DNA of 64,000 nt, from contig JAZGUH010000627.1 of NCBI GenBank assembly GCA_037893225.1, positions 310,001 through 374,000 of the forward strand, written 5' to 3'. The stretch comes from Hippasteria phrygiana (taxonomy: Eukaryota; Echinodermata; Asteroidea; Valvatida; Goniasteridae). Below are positions 57,499 to 64,000 of the stretch, in pieces. Below the pieces are notes generated by a model. That model did not search any database. It was not told the origin of the DNA and saw only the letters and a list, made by a program, of their open reading frames with translations. How positions within the stretch are numbered: position 1 is the first letter of the stretch; each line of letters opens with the position of its first letter. The position numbers and the translations under genes are program-made.

Positions 57499-57684
57499 CG
57501 GCGTATAGGGGGAGAGTGGGGGTGGTGGGGGAGCTGGATGTTACAGTGGGGGGCGGGGGCGCGGGCGCTCACAGTATTATTTTTAATAATACTATTTTCT
57601 CCGTTTGCGAAATTTTCAGTTAGGGGCGACTGGGGGCGACGATATGGGGGAGTGTGCCCCCCACGCCCCCCGGCTACGCCGCTG
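57499..57684. mobile_element. G-rich TIR element, degraded left end
   Basis: The left end CGGCGTATAGGGGGA and right end CCCCCGGCTACGCCGCTG are inverted relatives. TCTATA lies on both sides (57493-57498 and 57685-57690). The interior is very G-rich. It belongs to the same broad hAT-like group as the other G-tract elements. Confidence 0.6.
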
Positions 57685-57727
57685 TCTATAAGATATACCT
57701 TCTACGTAGATATAGAACAAAAAGCTA

Positions 57728-57914
57728 TACCAATAGCCGTTTCTCTCGTTTCGTATCTCTATGGAATTCTTTGCCTGGTGCATGTTTCCCTTCATCTTGA
57801 AATCTGTCTTGCTTCGAGAGGAATCTTAATTCCTACCTCACGCGCCTTTGATCCATTTTCTTTTTGTAGCTCTGTATCTCGAGTACTTTTAGCCTTGTTT
57901 TGGGTGAACTTGCA
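57728..57914 (+). repeat. Dispersed repeat, partner of 4782-4967
   Basis: A direct copy of the earlier unit with GGAATTCTTTGCCTGGTGCA, TGTTTCCCTTCATCTT and AGAGGAATCTTAATTCCTAC. Confidence 0.65.
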
Positions 57915-59186
57915 TAAAAAATAATTTCTACTCACCGTAGTATTTTTTATTTAATTAGATGCAGATAAAACAACAATTTTTTACAGCACTGACGGATACA
58001 CTTCTATTATTTTTCATTCTTCTTTTTATGTGCCACAATTTGTATGAAAGTCATAATAAAAGACACGTTCCAAACAAGTATAATATTTACATCATGTTTT
58101 TCTTTTTAATCTTGTGTTACATTGTCAATCTTGCAAAAGTTCAAATGTTGTCAGTAATTCATTATGACATGTTAAGGCGACCTTCCTTGCTATACATTGT
58201 GACAAGTGAAGATTGAAAATGCAGGACAACAGAGCGAAAAGCCGGCAAAAACTGTCGTCCTGGTTTTCAAAAGTACTATGTCAGGGCCTACTTCACGGAA
58301 ATAGAGAGAAATTTGCCAGCTACTGGTCGCTAGCCCAACGCTGCGGTGGCACGGATGGCGAGAAATGGCTCTCCAAACCCCGCCAAAACCGCCACGTCGT
58401 TCATCAACGCCAGATCAGATGTAACGCCAAAATGGACGTGCGTGCAGGCTACACCCGCGCGCGGGCGCGATGTGTATACTGTGTATAGTACAGTGATTAT
58501 CGAATTGTGATTTTCAATCCGTATGGATTCGAATTTTCTCTTTATTGTTGTGGACATCTGCTGAAATTTTTATCGATCTCTGAATGGTATTTCTTTGTGT
58601 TATTCGCTTTCATATTAGTTGGAGAGGATTACATATTGTATTTAAATTATTGGCGTGCAGTAAAAATATGCATGATTGAATACACTTCCATTGTCATTAC
58701 AATGAACAATACAATTCATTAATCTGAGACTTCGAAAACTTTAAGTCAAATAAAATAAAATAACGAATAAAAACTTCATATACTACTACGACGTACTGCT
58801 GGTTTTGAAAACGTTTACAATTGGAATTAAGAACTAAAACAATGCGCAAATTTTTATGTTTAAAACATCACATGTTTAAAACATCCCTTGGAAATATGCT
58901 TACAACCTCCATCAGAAATTAACATAATTTTGAGAATATAAGATGTCACAACATCTTATCCAGTACACTCAATTTTTCAATTGTACAGTATGACAGATGT
59001 ATACAAACTGAACAACATTTGTGCTGACAACAGAAACATAGAGACATTATAAAATAGCATATCCCGTTCGAGTGCTAACCAAAAGTGTATTCTCGACGTT
59101 TCGCTATATTTCAGTCCTGACCATCTTCAATCGGGGGTTATTATACACATCTAATGGCCTTCGTTCTGCCGTGTTTTAACCAGCAG
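57915..59186. other. Intron 3, last part
   Basis: AT-rich sequence with one GC-richer patch at 58230-58480 that has an unassigned 91-codon frame. Nothing else was recognised up to the exon 4 acceptor. Confidence 0.35.
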
Positions 59187-59333
59187 ATTATATTGAACTC
59201 CATGCACAAGTACCAGCCTCGGTTCCACATCGTACAGGCTAATGACGTGTTCAGTCTGCGGTGGAACTCCTTCGTCACATTCGCTTTCCCCGAGACAACA
59301 TTCATCGCCGTCACTGCTTACCAAAACGAAAAG
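59187..59333 (+). CDS. Tbx6/16: T-box gene exon 4 (late T-box)
   Basis: Forty-nine codons, phase 0 on both sides, encode residues 219-267: [20 protein letters not shown], then a loop with FSLRWNSF, then [16 protein letters not shown]. The acceptor is TTTTAACCAGCAG|ATT and the donor is GAAAAG|GTAAGA. The tryptophan in the loop and the [14 protein letters not shown] ending are what I remember for Tbx6/16/VegT proteins; Tbx2/3 and Tbx4/5 differ in the loop. The next exon should supply ITKLKI..NPFAKGF, including the minor-groove-contacting phenylalanines, and is not in the window. Confidence 0.97.
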
Positions 59334-59566
59334 GTAAGATTATTTGTCCGTTAAAAAGCGTGCAAGTTCAATTCACGTTTACTTTTTTTTATGTGAACGT
59401 CTTGGTACTAGACACTGATTAGTCTAGCGATCGACCCGTAAGTATGTCTTTACGCTGTAGTAATGTGAAGGATCATGAGTGGATGTTGAGATAAGATTTT
59501 TATTATTATTTAGTCACCAATTTGAATTGTTTTAAAATACTGTAAGTTGAAATTCCTCTTTCCACA

Positions 59567-62052
59567 TGTCACAGGTTGTCCCAACGTTTAATGGGTTCCT
59601 GCTAGGTTCGTAGTTTTGTTAAAGGAACTTTGCTCAGAAATAAATCCACACGGACAGCAAGTTATTACGTTGATCCTCTTTCTCGGGATAAAATGTTGTA
59701 ATTCAATATTCATCACCCCAAGGTCATCACAAAAAATATACAGTGTATACAACAATAGAATTGAGGATAAGAAATAAATCAAATGGTGCAGTTCAGTTCA
59801 GAAGCCAAATCAGTGAGTAATCCCAATTGAATGAATGTCTTGAATCGCTAAACAATAATTAAAATTTGACTACATCCATGAGCAATAAACTCAATCCGAA
59901 AAATGTAAAATAAAGAAGTACCTTGAATCGAATAGGCACAGGAATTACTAAATAAACAAGGGTTCATCCAGTTAGGATTAGCACTGATATGGTACACGAT
60001 AATTCAATTAGAAACAAAATGGCAAATACATCATATTATAAATACAGGTTATGGATCTTAGCTGGGTTTTCTGGCGCTTGCATCAGAACTTGGGTGTGGC
60101 TTGATGGACTTGACTGAGGCTTGACACGGGGGTGGCTCCGAGTCCGAAGATCAGGGTTCAGGCACACAAACCGAGTTCCGATGATATCACGAACAGGGGA
60201 ATGGGACAGGTGTGTGGGGAGGCGAACCGGGTCGGCTCCCCAAAGCATGACCTATATGGAAAGTAGTCTCTGTATCAGCAGAGCACAATGGTGAGGGTGA
60301 GAATGGCTATCATTAGAAACGACTTTAGGGAAAGTACAACGTTCCTAATAGTGTAAACGGGCACTCAATCTGAACAGCCTTCTCACCAGAGGTCTTAATC
60401 GCTTCTTGAATTATCGAGGATCAACATATTTGTATACAGAACAAAAAATCTAAAAGCAATATCTCTAACTAAAATATGAAACGCTTAAAAGAATGCTTAC
60501 AAAAAAAGGAAAGAGGTCAAACTGCATATCTTTTTTTTGGGATGTTCGCCCAGAACACATTTCCAGTGGAATGACACTTTCAGTATAACTATACATTGAT
60601 CAAAAGTTCACCCAGAACATGATAACCACGGTCAGTACTCCGCACAGTGGTAAATACCATAAAATGCTAATCAAAACATCAGGGAATAATTGACTTGGCC
60701 AAAACCCAATTGTGTTGGCCTATAGCGCATTGCGGTAACCTTACTCAAGGTCATCCTGGGGCAAGTTCCATGTGGTTGGTACACACTCGCTGTACACAAT
60801 TAATAGTCAGCAGGATGTCACGGGACATAACAGAAAAGGAAGGTAATGTGTAGGCCTATACACACACAATTTGGAAGACAATCAAAATATTGGAAATCTC
60901 GTGAACAAGACCAGTTAATTTACGGAAAAACGTGCATGTATGAATTATTGGTCATGTCATACGAATGATCGAAGTTTTAGGCCACGAGGTATCATATAAA
61001 AAAGTATGCAACAAGAATATTCAAAGTAATCGGAAATCAACCAAGAGGAAAATATAATTGTACACGGACTGAGAGTATAGTGACCGATTTAAGTGAATAC
61101 TGCAGTCATAACAGAATGGTAATCGGCAATCACAAATGGATCTTCCAATCGGGAAATCAATGAAATACAAAACCGAACATGATAATTTCGGTCAATAAAT
61201 AACAGCAAAAGTGACATCGATCAAGAGTCGACCAAATATCAGCAATATAATACAAGTAAATACAGGGTACAAGGCAAAAAAGGTTAATAGCTGAAGGCAA
61301 ACGAATGCTGACTCAATATACTCATATTGGGGTTGTTCCACCCATCTTGAGATTGTCTCAAACCGAGTCAACATAATTCAAAATACAAAGTGTCCCGCAC
61401 ATAAGTCAAATGGTAATAGGAAATACAACTTCTTTTATACAAAGAAAAATAGGCTTACCTGTATCAGCAGAGCACAATGGTGAGGGTGAGAATGGCTATC
61501 ATTAGAAACGACTTTAGGGAAAGTACAACGTTCCTAATAGTGTAAACGGGCACTCAATCTGAACAGCCTTCTCACCAGAGGTCTTAATCGCTTCTGAGGA
61601 GAATCCGGCGATCGGGGGGGGAACATTATTCCTCGACCACGCGCTCTGCCCATTTCGGTGGAACAATCTCATTGGTCAAAATTATGAAACCAGGCAGATA
61701 TTCCACCTTGGGATGGAGAGTGGCCAATCAGAAAGTTACTGACTACACGTGTTAGACATGGTCATAAAATGGCAGACAGCCATAACAGTTTTAGCCAGTG
61801 GCATAAAATGTAGCCATGTTGGCTGGGTTCTCTGGCCACATCCCCATCTGGTCAATTACTTATCTGTGTTGAGACAAAGGGGTCGTCTTAGCCACATATG
61901 GACTTGGTCAACTTAGGGGTAAAATCTGCTACTGGGTGCTAATTAAATTTACTGGAACATAGAGGTGGACCATGCTTCGAAATCGTGGGAACTTTTCCTG
62001 TCGGACCAAGTGTTAAAATGGCAGTAAGGGGGAATTTTAACAGGGGCTGACA
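59567..62052 (-). mobile_element. LTR-like element, long form (copy B), inside intron 4
   Basis: The element is inverted relative to 7311-8607: on the + strand it begins TGTCACAGGTTG and ends CAGGGGCTGACA. CACA is duplicated on both sides (59563-59566 and 62053-62056). It contains everything in the short form plus a direct duplication of 137 bp (60270-60406 and 61459-61595) that encloses 1052 bp of AT-rich sequence without a coding frame of note (60407-61458). On the minus strand the upstream repeat unit ends CTGATACAG followed by GTAAGCC, a consensus splice donor. Confidence 0.82.
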
Positions 62053-62387
62053 CACAGAACCATATTCATTACCGGTACTGTGTTGAAACAGTATAAGAAA
62101 AATGACTGTTTTTGATCCGTTTGTGTCCCTATTTTGATTTGTTTTTTGTTTATCAAGCTGTTTGTTTTAGTTCCGTCTGCTTGTTTGTCTGTTTTGTTTC
62201 AACAATAATTAATGATCTTGTTAGTCCATTTCAACTATACTGTTCAGTCTGTCCATCCGTTACTCTGTCTGTTTGTTTGCTGATTACTTTGTTATTGTTC
62301 TGAACTCATAATAATTCAGTCTGAAGCTCACTGTGCTCGAGAGGGGTATTATTTTATTCTCTAAAGCGAACTTGTCCTGAACTAGTT
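62053..62387. other. Intron 4, unassigned with a T/G-rich patch
   Basis: A diverged CTGTTTGT-type low-complexity patch lies at 62150-62285. Nothing else was recognised. Confidence 0.4.
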
Positions 62388-62663
62388 CTATCTAACAGGC
62401 GTTTTTATTAGTTCAGTCAACACGCCCTTCACACCCTGCTTGATCCGTTCAAAGAGAAATGTTGGCTTGCAACCCACTGCAGTAATTTCATTTTCCATTC
62501 TTCCCCAAATCTGTGTCAGTCTGCGCTCCATGTTGGATACCTTTGTGTCTGGCTTCCAGCTGTATGGTGCGTGATGCAGCCAGCAAATTAACGCAGTTGA
62601 TATCGGCGCAGGTCCCGTCCGTACACAGTCGTTGCACCGTGATTTGTTGATGAGGCTACGCAA
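62388..62663 (-). CDS. Open frame of unknown status, minus strand
   Basis: A 91-codon frame opens without ATG at its left end in reading order; the first internal Met gives MERRLTQIWGRMENEITAVG, and the rest includes KPTFLFERIKQGVKGVLTEL. The amphipathic, ordered look is more protein-like than most frames here. An AATAAAATAATA sequence lies about 30 bp beyond the stop on the minus strand. I recognise no family. It could be a terminal exon of an intronic gene, a retrocopy or chance. Confidence 0.2.
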   Translation of the reverse strand: MRSLINKSRCNDCVRTGPAPISTALICWLHHAPYSWKPDTKVSNMERRLTQIWGRMENEITAVGCKPTFLFERIKQGVKGVLTELIKTPVR

Positions 62664-63080
62664 GCGTTTCGCTGCGCGCGCCCGGTAGAGTCCTTGGGCC
62701 CTTATTACCCCGGCTTTGTTCTGGTTCCTAATTCGCCTCTCTCTCCCTCTCTCTGCTCCCGATGTTGTAACAACTGATCAAGACAATCGGGGGAGGGTCA
62801 GGCCGTATTTGTGCAGCTTTGCAGCTCCATGGGTTTCTTTCCTGTTTTTTTCTGTTTGAACCTCTCCTCTTTCTCTCTCCATTCGATGGCTATCAGGGTC
62901 TCGTGATTGCTTTTTTCGGTCCAGGAGTCACGGCGGCGCGGTCAAGCGAAGCAAATGCTTCTGTTGCGTTTTCTGATCATGCGGGTCCCTCCCCTATGTG
63001 ACTCGGCGAGTCCCCGAGTGGGTGCGTTCACAAGCTGTCATTAGGCCCCACCGTACCACGGAGAGGCCGACTTTTTATTT
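62664..63080. other. Intron 4, unassigned
   Basis: Pyrimidine-rich and mixed sequence with no element or exon recognised. Confidence 0.35.
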
Positions 63081-63200
63081 CAAAGGAACACATTATACGG
63101 ACAAGTGTTCGTCCTAAAATTGTGATGGTTGGAAAGATCTTTAAAAAGTAAAACACTGTAATGCACACAATCCTTTGAAAATGCGCCGTGTGTCTGAAAA
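63081..63200 (+). repeat. ACACGTTGCCTTGG-family element, half copy
   Basis: It shows AAAGGAACACATTATACGG, GTTCGTCCTAAAATTGTGAT, GGTTGGAAAGATC and GAAAATGCGCCGTGTGTCTG. Only the left half is clear. Confidence 0.55.
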
Positions 63201-63657
63201 ATGACGAAAAACTATGCGTAGGCCTATACTACGGTATCCGGTTTCAAACGGTCCGACTTCGCAATACAGTGAACTATGTCATGATTTTATGCTTTCTATG
63301 AACTTCAAATTAATGAAAGCAAGACGTCGTCTGGTTCCGGCAGAAGGAAATTCTTTTTTTCCGGTTTGTGTGATTTAAATTTCTGTTTTCGTTTGACTTG
63401 TACGATACGGTCTCTTGAGTTTGGATTGTTGAGTCATGTGAGAAGCATGTTTACAGAGTACCTAAAGGAATTGTATACATGTGTAATGTGTAATTGAGCA
63501 AGAGATGCACTATCTCCGAGTATAATGTATATTTATTTCCAGACTGACATGCAACTTTACCCATTGATAGTTATAAATCTCATGGATTTTCAACTTGGTC
63601 ATTCTGATGGATTCAATTGGACTCGGAATTAGTGCATCTGTTGCTCATTGTTTGTAT
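63201..63657. other. Intron 4, unassigned
   Basis: AT-rich sequence without recognisable features. Confidence 0.35.
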
Positions 63658-63760
63658 TTCCAAAGTGAACAAAGAAAACTGGCAGGAGCGGGATTTGAAC
63701 CTGCGAAATACCATATACCGACTGAGCCATCTTGCCTTAATATGTTGGCGGTCTCCCAAA
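63658..63760 (-). repeat. tRNA-derived SINE, family B, copy with deleted anticodon arm
   Basis: On the minus strand GGCAAGATGGCTCAGTCGGT (A box) is joined almost directly to GCAGGTTCAAATCCCGCTCC (B box), then TGCCAG and the tail CTTTGTTCACTTTGG. The flank GGGAGACCGCCAACATA matches the copy at 45385-45490. The missing middle rules out a working tRNA. Confidence 0.65.
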
Positions 63761-63802
63761 TTATCAGTGCCTTTGCTCATTTGTTGTGCTATTTAGTAAA
63801 AT

Positions 63803-63868
63803 TCGTTTTCAAAATGGCACTGTTAGACAAAATATATAGTTTTCAAAATGGCACTGTTAGACAAAATA
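63803..63868 (+). repeat. Two-copy tandem repeat of ~32 bp
   Basis: The block TTTTCAAAATGGCACTGTTA GACAAAATATA occurs twice back to back. Confidence 0.85.
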
Positions 63869-64000
63869 TAAAATATTAAAGTAATATTAAATACAAATAT
63901 AAAAATCACCAGGCACGGTAAGAACGGAAAAGGACAATAATGTTGTGTCATGTGTTGTTGAATTTTAATAATCGAGTCCTTTTTTACTTTTGTATGTTTA

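Larger units (their letters stand above)
18052..64000 (+). other. T-box transcription factor gene, 3' end beyond window
   Basis: The gene comprises four consecutive exons (18052-18202, 22210-22444, 46259-46526, 59187-59333) with introns of 4007, 23814 and 12660 bp. Phases agree at every junction (1, 2, 0). Together they encode 267 residues: an N-terminal region of about 100 residues and most of a T-box. The C-terminal part of the T-box, which in this family contains the NPFAKGF segment, was not found before 64000. Large introns are usual for developmental transcription factors with dispersed enhancers. Position and phase of the splice sites match those remembered for animal T-box genes. Confidence 0.9.

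Noticed and set aside
57427..57924. 165-codon plus-strand frame
   Set aside because: It runs through a G-rich TIR element and an unrelated dispersed repeat, so it cannot be one gene.

Overview
The window is animal nuclear DNA. Everything I could confirm as coding is one split gene: four exons of a T-box transcription factor on the + strand, each with canonical GT/AG borders and compatible phases. They lie in long introns full of non-autonomous transposons, tRNA-derived SINEs, simple repeats and long G or C homopolymers. The T-box sequence looks most like the Tbx6/Tbx16 (VegT-like) subfamily, judged from remembered family features and not from an alignment. Several dispersed repeats, notably one carrying a GATTGAGCTCAAA block and one rich in GCTTAGCA, resemble repeats I associate with echinoderm genomes, especially sea stars. 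The organism is therefore probably a marine invertebrate deuterostome, plausibly an asteroid; this is inference.

Layout. Bases 1-18051 lie upstream of the T-box gene. They hold one doubtful minus-strand ORF at the left edge (4-354), a 1.3 kb LTR-like element (7311-8607), several small terminal-inverted-repeat elements, a perfect 66-bp-arm palindrome (12895-13031) and a GC/CpG-rich candidate promoter with two opposed CCAAT boxes just before exon 1. Exon 1 (18052-18202) carries the start codon. Intron 1 (4.0 kb) contains a (CCGAA)n satellite. Exon 2 (22210-22444) begins the T-box domain. Intron 2 (23.8 kb) holds many repeats, a decayed IS630/mariner-type transposase fragment (about 42438-43124) and several non-repetitive, GC-richer islands that could be cis-regulatory. 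Exon 3 (46259-46526) and exon 4 (59187-59333) carry most of the rest of the T-box. Intron 3 (12.7 kb) is crowded with G-tract elements. The last T-box exon and the C-terminal region must lie beyond position 64000.

The most informative structures are transposon histories readable from the sequence alone. First, two copies of an LTR-like element (7311-8607 and, inverted, 59567-62052) each have their own 4-bp target duplication; the long copy differs by a 137-bp direct duplication plus 1.05 kb, and a consensus splice donor sits exactly at the junction. Second, one TIR element (10312-10478, TAA duplication) lies inside a dispersed repeat whose uninterrupted paralogues show the empty site. Third, another TIR element (54254-54566, CATAC duplication) lies in one copy of a local duplication whose other copy is the empty site. 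Fourth, a perfect 137-bp hairpin sits inside an older transposon. I found no rRNA, functional tRNA, CRISPR or prokaryotic operon structure.
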